Positions 22,403 through 34,950 of a DNA stretch of 43,986 nt are shown one piece after another. This stretch comes from Tubiluchus corallicola (lineage: Eukaryota; Priapulida; Priapulimorpha; Priapulimorphida; Tubiluchidae), in the NCBI GenBank assembly GCA_030141605.1, contig JAQGDQ010000325.1:224798-268783 (forward strand), in the 5' to 3' direction. The notes beneath the pieces are model-generated. The model was not told the DNA's origin. It did not search any database and was given only the letters and a program-made list of their open reading frames with translations. How positions within the stretch are numbered: the stretch's first letter is position 1; every line of letters begins with the position of its first letter. A program made the translations under genes and the position numbers.

Positions 22403-23479
22403 TCTCAACACTCAACAATTTTTGCCTTTAGTTCCTTCTCATCAAACGACTCTGCGCAGCCATCTTACATTTTCTCTTCAAGATAATTCTAGATACCCCT
22501 AATCGATAGGGTATACCCCTAATCTAGATACCCCTAATCGAGAAAGTCCCATTTTTTCTTGACAACAAATCTTTATCGGTGTTTTATTTTCTGAGGTGAA
22601 GACCATAATGCTGCCTGATTGATTTCTTTATTGTTGTGCTGCCATCTATTGAGTACTTCATACGTCACAAAACGTGATGATAATTGGTTGACATTTTTTT
22701 AACATGCAAATATTTTTAGCCTCAACTTAAAAATCACTAAAACTATAAAATCGTAACTTAAGCAACCAAAAGCAAAGGCATTACACAATGAGGTTGCGAA
22801 ATTTCAGCTTTGTAAAACATTTAGTTCGAATGTTATTGTAGTCCAAACTTTGACTTTTTCTGCGCCAAACGATATATGCGTATACATAGTAAACTCATTT
22901 TACCAACAACTTCTTACTCAGCCCACATGCTTACAACTAACAAACGGCAAAAATGATTACGTCTTGTCTGAATTCAACACACAACCCACGAAAATTATGA
23001 CGTCGTGTCTATAATTTACAAACCGTTTGAGTGAACCGTTTCACAGTTAAAGTCTACAGTCAAATCCATCTCTTCATCCAAAGCTTGTAATTAACGCTTA
23101 AACACCGCCGCTGTAACGAGTCAGCTTAGATGTTAAGCCGCAACCAAGAATAGACTAAACGATTCCTATCCACGGATCTCCACAGCTTGGACAGTTATCG
23201 AAGCCATGTGGCCAGATCATCTCAAAAACGTTGCAACTTGGAGTTGGGAAGCCAGTGAGTACACATTTTTTACACACGTGTGGGCAGAGGAAAGACTTTT
23301 GCTAAAGTTAATGCTTAGATTAGGTTTGTACAACGAGGGTTTAGAGGCTGGGACTGTATCATTGGGGTCACTTTCCACTATGGTCAGTTTTAATGCATTG
23401 CAAAAACTTGTTACCATATATAGTGACTTTCTGAAGTTTTTTCCAGACTACATAAATGAAACAACGGTATAGGTAGTCA
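22403..23479. other. Intergenic, no gene recognised
   Basis: Three short units of ATACCCCTAATC sit at 22490-22548. An 88-codon plus frame at 23206-23472 beginning MWPDHLKNV looks protein-like in composition but I recognise no family and see no splice context; it may be chance. Confidence 0.4.
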
Positions 23480-23915
23480 TTTATTCATTCTTTCATTCAT
23501 TTCTTCGGTCGTTCTCTCAATCATTTTTTCGTTCGTTCATTCATTTATTCATTCATTCATTCATTTATTCATTCATTCATTCATTCATTCATTCATTCAT
23601 TCATTCATTCATTCATTCATTCATACATTCGTTCGTTCGTTTGTTTTTTCATTCACTCAATCATTTATTTATTCACTCATTCATTCATTTAGTGATTCGT
23701 ACATTCATTCATTCATTCATTCATTCATTCATTCATTCATTTATTCATTTGTTCCTTCGTTCGTTCGTTCGCTCATTCATTCATGCATTCACTCATTTAT
23801 TCATTCGTTTGTTCGTTCGTTTGTTCGTTAGTTTATTCATTCATTCATTTCCTCACTCATTCATTCGTTCATTCATTCATTCATTCATTCAATCATTCGT
23901 TCATGCACACGTAGC
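23480..23915. repeat. (ATTC)n array with GTTC blocks
   Basis: Tetranucleotide ATTC with patches of GTTC/GTTT (23625-23645, 23755-23775, 23805-23830). A 103-codon Phe/Ile/His/Ser frame is a repeat translation. Confidence 0.95.
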
Positions 23916-24227
23916 TACTAGAAAAACTAAAAAAATTATTGCAACACACTAAAAACTATTAAATAAACTAACATATATTAACAAAAGTAACCTCGCTTAA
24001 CGTTTACGGGCGATGAGTAAATAAAATAATTAAATTGAAAAAGAGTGATACGAATCGACAGCTATATTATAACGCTAGTCTTCATCAATCACTTAGCCTC
24101 CTACCGCCTGTCACAAATTCTGATATGACATGATTAATATTGCCTTGTGATTTCAGAGCTAGATGACATCTTCGTTATAAATTAAGAAAAATGCTCAAGG
24201 TTCTGCGCCTGCGCGGTAACATCAAAA
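23916..24227. other. Intergenic, no gene seen
   Basis: AT-rich; nothing recognised. Confidence 0.5.
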
Positions 24228-24641
24228 AAGTTTATAATGACCGACACACAAGAAAATTAGTTCGTTAAGGCTAGGGTTAGCGTTAGAGTTTGGATTAGGG
24301 TGAGGGGCATGGTTAGGTTTAAAGTGTGTTAGGGTCAGAGTTCTGGTTAGGGTTTGGGTCAGGAGTGAGTTAAGGCTAGGGTTAGGGTTAGGGCTAGAGT
24401 CAGAGGTTAAGGTTAGGATTAGGGTAAGGGTTAGAGTCAGAGGTTAAGGCTAGGATTAGGGGTTAAGGTTAGGATTAGGGTAAGGGTCAGAGTCAGGGGT
24501 TAAGGCTAGGATTAGGGGTTAAGGTTAGGATTAGGGTAAGGGTCAGAATCAGGGGTTAAGGTTAGGATTAGGGTAAGGGTTAGAGTCAGAGGTTAAGATT
24601 AGGATTAGGGTAAGGGTTAGGGTATTTAAATTGTGTGGGAA
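24228..24641 (+). mobile_element. Dispersed element with telomere-like core, copy 1
   Basis: The core (24270-24620) is variant TTAGGG: GGTTAG, GGATTAG, GGTTAAG and GGGTCAG in a higher-order period of about 37 or 57 bp. The left flank (CACACAAGAAAATTAGTTCG then TTAAG) and the right flank (TTTAAATTGTGTGGGAA) both recur at 30807-31087 around a similar core. Conserved flanks indicate a mobile or duplicated unit rather than a telomere scar. Confidence 0.7.
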
Positions 24642-25486
24642 TTCATTCTTTCTTATTTAACGAAAGACAATTAACACATTTGAGTATAAAATGCTAAGAT
24701 TTAATCTCCCTTTTAACAGACTGGCGATTTTATATTTCATTAGTGCAACGTAGATTGCTATATTCGCGAAAAGAATAATAACGCATGCATATATTTATTT
24801 TATATGTGTATGTTTTCAGATTTTGAAGTGGCTAGTAGAACTTTAGTAAAAGAAACTAACAGGTCTGACATTATGTTGACTAACATACTGTATTATGTGT
24901 ACGAAAATACAGCAAGTGTAACTTAATTTACACATGGTTATTCGGTGTAAAAGTACTTAGCTGGACGCGCGGAAAATACCGCGCGGTTTCAGTGCGAAAT
25001 GAACTTTATTGCTGCATGAAATTTCGAGAAAAAACGGAAATTGTCAGAATTTTTTTCACAGCAATTTCTTGCGTCCTCAGTGTGAAATGGGTCTTACTGG
25101 TGTTCTAGAAAAACTCAAACGAGGAAACTTAAAATGCTCTAAAAAATAATTTGTTGCAAGACTGCCGCTTCGTGCAGCAGCCGTCAGGAAAGTGTTACTT
25201 AATAAATCAAACAAGATGGCGGCGCATTTTGACTTTTTCTTTCTTCTGCCCTGGGCGAAACAACAAAAATGTCTGATTTATATTCTGCGCGGAACGTTAG
25301 CGTGGGGCTCAGAGTGCTATCAAATATCATTAAGTCTTCGGAAAGAAATTGACTTTTACAAATCAAGATCGTGGATTGGAGCTCAGATGAGAGAAGCACG
25401 CAGGCTGAACGGCTTGTAACTCTTGGAAAATTCTTAATTGAATCAACCGATTAGAGTACAACTGATTGTCTGCAACAGACAGCTTG
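24642..25486. other. Intergenic, no gene recognised
   Basis: A 75-codon plus frame (25192-25419) overlaps an AAGATGGCGGC word at 25214, which resembles a YY1/initiator site of animal promoters. No protein family is recognisable and no exon follows before the satellite. Confidence 0.4.
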
Positions 25487-26530
25487 CAGAAGTGTTGTTC
25501 AGCATATTGTTTGCAACACTTTCCAGTAATAGAAAAGCAGAACCTCACAAAGTTTCAAGCTTACAGAAGTATTGCACAATTTTCTGTCTACAACACTTTC
25601 CCGCAATAGAAAAGCAGAACCTCACAAAGTTTCAAGCTTACAGAAGTATTGCACAATTTTCTGTCTACAACACTTTCCCGCAATAGAAAAGCAGAAGCTC
25701 GCCAAGTTTCAAGCTTACAGAAGTATTGCACAATTTACTGCCTGCAACACTTTCCAGTAATAGAAAAGCAGAACCTCACAAAGTTTCAAGCTTACAGAAG
25801 TATTGCACAATTTTCTGTCTACAACACTTTCCCGCAATAGAAAAGCAGAAGCTCACCAAGTTTCAAGCTTACAGAAGTATTGCACAATTTACTGCCTGCA
25901 ACACTTTCCAGTAATAGAAAAGCAGAACCTCACAAAGTTTCAAGCTTACAGAAGTATTGCACAATTTACTGTCAGCAACACTTTCCAGTAACAGAGAAGC
26001 AGAACCACGCCTAGCTGCAAGCTTACAGAAGTATTGTTCAGCATATTGTTTGCAACACTTTCCATCAGAAGAAAGGCAGGACCACGCCTAGGTTCAAGCT
26101 TACAGAAGTATTGTTCAGCATATTGTTTGCAACACTTCCCAAGCAGAAGAAAAGCAGGACTACGCCTAGGTTCAAGCTTACAGAAGTATTGTTCAGCATA
26201 TTGTTTGCAACACTTCCCTGCAAAAGAAAAGCAGGACCACGCCTAGGTTCAAGCTTACAGAAGTATTGTTCAGCATATTGTTTGCAACACTTCCCTGCAG
26301 AAGAAAAGCAGGACCACGTCTAGGTTCAAGCTTACAGAAGTATTGTTCAGCATATTGTTTGCAACGCTTCCCTGCAAAAGAAAGGCAGGACCACGCCTAG
26401 GTTCAAGCTTGCAGAAATATTGTACAGCATATTGTTTGCAACACTTCCCAGCAGAAGAAAAGCAGGATCACGCCTAGGTTCAAGCTTACAGAAGTATTGT
26501 TCAGCATATTGTTTGCAACACTTCCCAGAG
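25487..26530. repeat. 77 bp satellite, ~13.5 copies in two subfamilies
   Basis: Every unit has TTCAAGCTTACAGAAGTATT with an AAGCTT site. Subfamily 1 (25572-26030) has GCACAATTT..CTG and AACCTCACAAAG; subfamily 2 (first unit and 26030-26530) has GTTCAGCATATTGTTTGCAA and CCACGCCTAGG. Within subfamily 1, TCTGTCTACAACACTTTCCC and ACTGCCTGCAACACTTTCCA units alternate, a 154 bp dimer repeated twice. Units are 77 bp, so frames shift each unit and no long ORF exists. Confidence 0.96.
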
Positions 26531-27614
26531 GATAAAAATGCAAGCCCTGCCTCATTGCTATCCTCCTGGCCGTTGCAGAACGTTAAGGCTTGGCTATTAA
26601 GTTAAAACCAAATTTGTATGCATGGCGGCCATGATAAAAAAGCAGCAAGCCTCTATTTACTTAAAAACTGACATAGATTCTGCACGTCCTCAAAGCTAAA
26701 GTATAGAGCATTATTCGACGCCTACTTCATTTCGAGCTAATGTTGCTGAAATAACAGTAGCTTAAGCCACCATGGCTGCTGTTGCACTGTTTATCATTAT
26801 CACGGATTGGTGTTCATCTGCTCGAATTCTACTATAATTTTCTGCCTGATTCGGTGTTTTGTTGCAAGAATAATAGACGCCAATGTAGATTAATGTTTGT
26901 GACGAAGCAGCGAGGGCTCACTCTGCGTTAATGAATGTTTACTCAAAGTAGAGAAATATTCGCAGATTTTGATGTTTCTGCGATTGGCGATGTAGCTCCA
27001 CTGTTATCGTTAAAATTCTTGAAAAAAATTCACTAAGAGGAAAGAGCAAGTCATTCGGCATATTGGGTTTATTTTACCGTTATCACCTAAGCTTAGCAAA
27101 ATCTAACAAAAAATTTCCCAAAAAAGTATAGATATTTGCCTATAAGCATTATAAGTACCTATAAAGCATATATGTACCTTATAAGGGTACCTTATTAATA
27201 TGTACCTTATACACTTATATGTACCTATATTAATAGCCTTATATGTACATTCATTCACTCGAAAATTGTGAAGATCAGGAAGACTTTATGACTTTTCTTC
27301 TGTGCATTATGGCTTCCCATAAGCAAGCGCTGCTTATACTAATTCAAACTTCTGCAGCTTACCCAATGTTCATGCAAAAACATCAAAGAATTACCTTAGC
27401 AATTTTTTTTTATAAAAGCTTGTTATTCTTTTGACAAAAGTTGACATTAGGCTGCTCTTCTTTAGTCAGTGAATGACGTCATTGGTGGAAGAATGGGCGG
27501 TTAAAATGCGAGTGCCCAAGCTTGAAATGATCGCGAATTAAAAGTGATTTTCCTAAATACACGAGGCCGTTTGCACACTTTTATTATTAAATCCTCAAAC
27601 ATTGAATGCTTGAC
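26531..27614. other. Intergenic, no gene recognised
   Basis: Contains an AT-rich cluster of TATATGTACCTTAT words at about 27115-27242. The 63-codon frame at 27243-27434 shows no domain. Confidence 0.45.
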
Positions 27615-27617
27615 CTT

Positions 27618-28436
27618 ACCTAAACAGCAGTCAAACATATAGAACTAAATAAACAAGAAGCAGCAGTCAAACATATAGAACTAAATAAACAAGCAGCACC
27701 AGTCAAGCATATAGAACTAAATAAACAAGAAGCACCAGTCAAGCATATAGAACTAAATAAACAAGCAGCACCAGTCAAACAGATAGAACTAAATAAACAA
27801 GCAGCAGCAGTCAAATATATTGAACTAAATAAACGAGCAGCACTAGTCAAACATATAGGACTAAATAAACAAGCAGCAGCAGTCAAACATATAGAACTAA
27901 ATAAACAAGCAGCAGCAGTCAAACATATAGAACTAAATAAACAAGCAGCAGCAGTCAAACATATAGAACTAAACAAACAAGCAGCACCAGTCAAGCATAT
28001 AGAACTAAATAAACAAGCAGCAGCAGTCAAACATATAGGACTAAATAAACAAGCAGCAGCAGTCAAACATATAGAACTAAATAAACAAGCAGCAGCAGTC
28101 AAACATATAGGACTAGGACTAAATAAACAAGCAGCAGCAGTCAAACAGATAGAACTAAATAAACAAGCAGCAGCAGTCAAACATATAGAACTAAACAAAC
28201 AAGCAGCACCAGTCAAGCATATAGAACTAAATAAACAAGCAGCACCAGTCAAACATATGGAACTAAATAAACAATCAGCACCAGACAAACATATGGAACT
28301 AAATAAACAAGCAGCAGCAGTCAAACATATAGAACTAAACAAACAAGCAGCAGCAGTCAAGCTATAGAACTAAATAAACAATCAGCACCAGACAAACATA
28401 TGGAACTAAATAAACAATCAGCACCGTACAAACATA
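27618..28436. repeat. 36 bp minisatellite, ~23 copies
   Basis: Unit AAACAAGCAGCAGCAGTCAA plus ACATATAGAACTAAAT. Variants AGCACCAG, GGACTAAAT and AATCAGCACC cluster; one unit near 28115 carries a 6 bp GGACTA duplication, and one near 28360 lacks a base pair or two. A 246-codon minus frame reads the 12-residue AACLFSSICLTA repeat; the plus strand has in-unit stops. Confidence 0.96.
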
Positions 28437-29439
28437 TCGCAAACATGCTGCACACCCTTGTCGCTGAGAGGTCAAACAAAGTCTGTTAGTAATTATGATA
28501 GGGAAGGGAAACCCAGCTCGTGTTGTTTGTGATTGTTGACAAAGGCCCTGGCGAAGTAGAAATTATCAAATTATCAAAAATAGGTTCCAGGAGCAGCCAT
28601 TGTGTGTCTTCCATTATCGTCACGTGTAGGGTTTCCATGGTGGCTTTACACAAACAGCATAGAAGCCAATGAACTCTCATGCCTCTGATAGCTGCTTACA
28701 TGCAGTTAATGTTATCATTATTGTTGAGGTAACAATAGAAACAGAATCTCTTTTCCTGTATTTAAATACGGTACACTCGACAATTGTTTGAGGACTGTTT
28801 TTGTCTCAGAAGAATGTTGGGAGTATCCAAGTGGCCATTGGTCAAAACCTATGAAGTTAGAAGTGCCAGGTGTGGGTAATCAATGGATAGGTGACCTTTT
28901 GGGAAGGACGCTATTAGAGTAGTTCACTTGTTTGTGGCGGCTCCATAAATAACAGAATGAGACTAAAACCAACATGGCGTCTGTTAAATGACCAAGTTTC
29001 AGCTGGGCTGCTAACGATCAGTTTTCTTCCTTCACTACAATGGCTCTTTAAAATATGATGTCTACTTTGTGATTAGTTGATGTTTGTGTTCTTATAATAA
29101 TGGTAAATTTTAATGTCAACATATTTATTTTGTGCTGCTCTTATTGTATTCTTATTGCTGTGGTTTTGTCTTAAGTGTTATTATTTGATAAAAATAAATA
29201 ACTACATTATCATTCCAGCAAAATTTCAGTTCAATTTAATTTGCATGAATGCAAATGAATTTGCCAGTATTAGATAATACGTCAATGTTAGCAAAAATTA
29301 GTATCTACTGTACTTTGGATTTGATTTATTTTTTTATTAATTAAAGTTTACATGCAGCTCCTCCCCCGACATACAACACTAAGACACTTCCCAGATGGTG
29401 ATGTTGTTAGTAGTAGTTTTATATGATGCACTAAGTACA
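28437..29439. other. Intergenic; possible 5S-like fragment at 28850-28920
   Basis: No gene recognised. At 28850-28920 GAAGTTAGAAGTGCC, then AATGGATAGGTGACC, then GGGAA have the order and spacing of 5S rRNA boxes A and C, suggesting a decayed 5S-type promoter or SINE head. Confidence 0.3.
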
Positions 29440-29548
29440 ATGTACAACATTTTGGATATCATTGACGAAATTAAACAAAATAGTAAGGGACCCAGAACAC
29501 TGCCCTGTGGAACACCTTCAGCTTTACATCGTCTTGGTATGCCCGTAC
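29440..29548 (-). pseudogene. LINE reverse-transcriptase fragment 1
   Basis: On the minus strand 29517-29479 encodes GVPQGSVLGPLLF, the conserved reverse-transcriptase motif of non-LTR retrotransposons. A one-base shift then gives FVNDIQNVV in another frame, followed by a stop, so it is dead. Its upstream side is cut by the CA/CG repeat at 29549. The RT motif identity is certain; the clade (Jockey/CR1/RTE-like) is not. Confidence 0.85.
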
Positions 29549-29642
29549 ACGCACACACACACACGCGCACGCACGCACGCACGCACGCACACACGCGCGC
29601 GAACATGCACGCACACTCTTTCACACGCACGAACACACAGAC
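29549..29642. repeat. (CA)n/(CGCA)n microsatellite
   Basis: ACACAC with GCACGCACG and a short CGCGCG run, adjoining the LINE fragment. Confidence 0.9.
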
Positions 29643-30806
29643 ACTTAAGCCTCTTTAATCAGCACAGCAATCTCATTGTAGACTATAAGTCATCCATCTT
29701 AAGAGATTTTAGATTTTGAACAAATAGCGAAAGTAAAATAAACCATCATCTGCGAGGTCTTATCGCGGCCAATACAAATGATGAGAGATGAAATCCCAGT
29801 GGAACGACGCACCGTCGTGTAGAAGCATTCGCTAATAAAGGAGAATCTTAATTCAGTTTGCTGCAGATTGTCTTGTTGGGACTCTGGGGGACCGCCTGTT
29901 CACCTCACAAAGCGTTTCAATCTGTTTGGCTTGTCAACAAGTTCAATCAGTTACCATGTTATAGTCGAGGAAACCACACCGCACAGAACTAAGGGTAAAG
30001 TCATTCAATATGCGTAGATGGAACACATAAATGTCTGGAAATCAAACCGATTACTCGGTGGATTTTTGCACTCGTCAATGGTCACCCATCCAGTTACTCA
30101 CATCATCGCTGTGTGACAGTATCGCTGTGTGCGTCTTGCTGTATTGCTGTGTTGTAAGGTATTTAGTGGTTTAGTTGGCGTTTTAGTGTACTTTGTGATG
30201 TGGCATAGCATCGCATGATATACTGTTGAATGTTATGACACGGTGTGATGTAGTATACTGTTGAATGATATGGCACGGTGCGGTGCAGCAATAGTGCAGT
30301 GTAGTGCAGGATGGCTGGTCTGGGTGCTTGTTTTCTTGTAAAATGAGAGGCACGCGTTACCCCCTCAACCTTCAACTTAATGAGCTAAGTCTTGGCTGCT
30401 AAAAAGTTTCACCAATTTACCGAAAGAGTAGGTATTAGAGTTGAAAAAGCAAAACTGATAAAGTTGAATTGTTCGTTGCATGAGTCAAAACTCTCCCATT
30501 TAAATCCAATTCTGTTGATAAAATCATAAGCCTTGTTTCGGCTGCTGTAATTTCTAAGTGACCCCTTTCTTGCATTTTATCATAGGAATTTCAGTTCTGC
30601 CAAGATAAGAGCTGCCATCTTGCCACTCCATCATTCTTTCTCTGACGTTTCTGCAATTTAAATGACAATCACATTCTCTTGTTGTGTTTTTTAAGTCAAA
30701 ATAGAAAAGTCCAGCAAAAACAGGAGATTTTAAGGAATAAGTCTCAGTTTAGCTATTAAAAATGGTGGACATACTTGTTTTCATTTTACAACGATGTTTT
30801 GGGCTA
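29643..30806. other. Intergenic; 5S-like and short tandem fragments
   Basis: No gene recognised. The minus strand at 30110-30080 reads GTGAGTAACTGGATGGGTGA followed by CC, very like 5S box C. At 30185-30310 a TATACTGTTGAATG unit is present twice within a ~50 bp imperfect duplication, followed by GTGCAGTGTAGTGCAG. Confidence 0.4.
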
Positions 30807-31087
30807 AAATTTACAATTAGCCACGCACAAGAAATTAGTTCTTTAAGTCGATCAGGATTAGGGTTAGGATTAGGATCAGGGTTAGGATTAGGATCAGGGT
30901 TAGAGTTAGGATTGGGTTTAGTGTTAAAAATAGGGTTAAGGTTGTGATAGGGTTATAGTTAGCCTTAGGATTAGAGTTAAGGTTAGCGTTTTGGTTAATG
31001 CTAGGATTAAGATAACGGTTAGCGTTCGGATTAGGATTAGGATTAGGGTTAGGATTAGGGTTGGGGTTTTTGAATTGTGTAGGGAAG
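30807..31087 (+). mobile_element. Dispersed element with telomere-like core, copy 2
   Basis: Left flank CACGCACAAGAAATTAGTTC then TTTAAG, right flank TTTGAATTGTGTAGGGAA, matching copy 1 at 24228-24641. The core of GGATTA/GGGTTA/GGATCA units is shorter and more decayed than in copy 1. Confidence 0.7.
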
Positions 31088-31159
31088 TAAACTACTTCCG
31101 ATCTTTTTATTCCGTGTATAACGTATAGTTCTTAAAAGTAGTCGTTAACTAACGTGTCT

Positions 31160-31240
31160 CTTTTTTTCTTTTCTCTCTCTCTCTCACTTATTCTTGCGCT
31201 CCTCTCGCCTCCTCTCTCTTGCATTTCTCTTCCTCTGTTG

Positions 31241-31291
<51 letters not shown>

Positions 31292-31420
31292 TGTCTCTCC
31301 CTTTCTGCATCGATGCATCCCTCACTTCCTCTCATTTCCCTCTCCCAACTTTTTTTAGCCTCCTTCTATTTCTAGCCCCTCTTTCTACTTTCCCTTCCCT
31401 CTTTTCTGTGGCAGCCAGTC
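31160..31420. repeat. CT-rich tract with (CT)n core
   Basis: Polypyrimidine sequence with nearly pure CT at about 31234-31290 and irregular C/T on both sides. Confidence 0.9.
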
Positions 31421-31707
31421 CCCTCCATTTTACTAAGCCTGCTGTTAAATTCCTGCAATGATTCAATCAGAATAATCTTAGCAAGAGCTAAATCGTCCAG
31501 CAATGCGCGTCATTTATCAGAATGAATCCGTGAAACTGGCTTCATTTCATCAGGTGTAAGCGCTGGAGCAACGCAGTGTGAGAAATGTACAATAGGGATT
31601 AACCAGCATTAAGCCTAGATTTAGTGGTGAGTCAAAAAGATATGGTATGTGGTATGCTGATTAATGTTTACAAAGGGGGTTACTGAAAGTACAAGCTAGT
31701 TTGCTTA

Positions 31708-31712
<5 letters not shown>
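31421..31712. other. Intergenic, no gene seen
   Basis: Nothing recognised between two CT arrays. Confidence 0.5.
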
Positions 31713-32068
<356 letters not shown>

Positions 32069-32599
32069 CTTTCTCTATATTCCTCTCTTTTCTGGCCTTC
32101 TCTCCTCATTCAGTTCCAAATCATTGTACGAACTTACCAACAGCGAAACTACAGTTGACTTAATTCTACTGCACAAATTTATTCGTGCACGATTTGCGCC
32201 GCGAATCAATAGGAGAAACCTTCCTGATTCCAAATTAGAGCCCACCCGCAGGGGGAAATTGACGAAATCAACACAGGAAAGACTCTTGTAGCGGGCGACC
32301 ATTTAGCAAGATAAATACAGACATTACATAAACGTTTGGTTTCCGTCATTTAAACTGTTTGTTTGACCGAGATCTGGTCAGAGGTTGGCACACGGTCTAT
32401 GCTATAAAGTGAATTATTATTAGTCAACAACTTTAAAATTTTGACGCTCGCGATCAGGATCACAAGACAATCTCTAGAAACAGTCTCACTTAACAAAAGT
32501 GAAGAGAAACACTATACAAAAAGATTATACCTATGACTGTACATTCAATGTCGTTGCTGTCGACGATGACATTGGAAGAAAGCCTTTTTAACCGTAAAC
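32069..32599. other. Intergenic, no gene seen
   Basis: No frame apart from read-through from the array; no repeat mate. Confidence 0.5.
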
Positions 32600-32900
32600 G
32601 ATGCCTTATGTAAATTCAGGAAATCGTTAACAAAAAGAAAGCAAAAGTAAGGGGTCCAGAATGCTGCCCTATGGAACACCTGAGATTAGTTTTGCATCAT
32701 CTCGGTATGCCCACTCCATAAAACTCCCAGTTTAATCCATTACTGTCGACAAATTAGCTTGTCAAATATTCTAGAAAATTACTCTAATATCCAGCAGAAG
32801 ACACCTTGTCCTTTACGGCAACAGACCAATCATGTAAATACTGGAGTAGGCTGGGACTGCAAAGCATGTTTGTAAGGCCAGCAATGCTGCTGTCTACAGA
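32600..32900 (-). pseudogene. LINE reverse-transcriptase fragment 2
   Basis: Minus strand: a frame with LLQYLHDWSVAVKDKVSSAG (about 32847-32788) precedes ISGVP-stop-GSILDPLL (about 32693-32655), then a shift to a FVNDF-like frame. These are the palm-domain neighbourhoods of a non-LTR reverse transcriptase. In-frame stops and shifts show it is a fossil. Its GGCATACC.AGA.GATG.AAA segment matches fragment 1, so both come from one family. Confidence 0.75.
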
Positions 32901-33900
<1,000 letters not shown>

Positions 33901-34339
33901 TTGTACTAGTATGCAAGCTTTTATTTTAAACTACATCAAATTACACGTTATTCTATGTAACGGTCACATATAGCAGTTAAAGTTTCCATGTCTTATTTAC
34001 AAGGAAAATGACAAGCGTGTCTCTCTTTTCTTCTCTCTTGGTTATTCTTTAGCAGCCATTAATAAGTCTCTTCCTAATTAAACAAAAGTCCAACATGTAA
34101 ACTGATTACGTTGCAAATTACACGCTCGTAAACATTCCAGTTAGGTAATTGATAAATCAAGTTTATGCTGATGTGTTGTATTCTACTTTATTCAATAATT
34201 TTTCAGAGAAGCTGATTCAATGAGGCGAGAAATTCGTGCAGAGAAATTCATTCTAAATGGTTGGATGATTTGAATAATTTACTGTTTTAACCCAAATAGG
34301 ACAAGTGTGTGTGTGTTAGTCAAAGCTGACAAAGCTGGT
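33901..34339. other. Intergenic, no gene seen
   Basis: AT-rich; nothing recognised. Confidence 0.5.
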
Positions 34340-34403
34340 TAAAACAACAACAATAATGACAATGACCTCGACAACAACAACAAAGACGACGATGACGAGA
34401 GCG

Positions 34404-34461
<58 letters not shown>

Positions 34462-34850
34462 CGAAGCAACAGCAACTATAACAACAGTATCACCACTGCC
34501 GTCAGTAGTAGCAGCAACAATAACGACAACAACAACAGCAACAACGACAACAGCAACTGTAACAACTACAATAATAGTAACAACAACAAAGCAACAATAA
34601 CAACAACAGCAAAACATCAACAACTACAGCAACAGCAACAACAACAACAACAACAACATAAACAACAACAACTAAAACAACAACAAAGCAACAATAACAA
34701 CAACAGCAAAACATCAACAACTACAGCAACAGCAACAACGACAACAGCAACAGTAACAACTACAATAATAAAAACAACAACAAAGCAACAATAACAACAA
34801 CAGCAAAACATCAACAACTACAGCAACAACAACAACAACAGCAGGAACAA
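34340..34850. repeat. (CAA)n array with a 97 bp higher-order unit
   Basis: CAA/ACAACA runs; from about 34525 the pattern of CAG, CGA, TAA interruptions repeats every 97 bp (AAAACATCAACAACTACAGC recurs at about 34612, 34709 and 34806). Confidence 0.93.
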
Positions 34851-34950
34851 AAACGTCGTCTTCTAAAACGTATTTCTGGGGGACATAGAGGGCCACATCC
34901 AGATGAAAATGAACTGAAACTAGAAGCTTCGCACCGTCCTTTCTACAGCA

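Noticed and set aside
23206-23472. 88-codon plus-strand frame starting MWPDHLKNV
   Set aside because: No family recognised, no splice sites or repeat partner; within chance length for this AT content.
25487-26530. CRISPR-like regular repeats
   Set aside because: The whole 77 bp unit is conserved; there are no unique spacers, and the context is eukaryotic. The same holds for the 32, 33, 36 and 41 bp arrays.
27620-28360. 246-codon minus-strand frame with a 12-residue Cys-containing repeat
   Set aside because: It is the 36 bp minisatellite read in frame; it has no signal, splice or non-repeat domain, and its ends coincide with the array.
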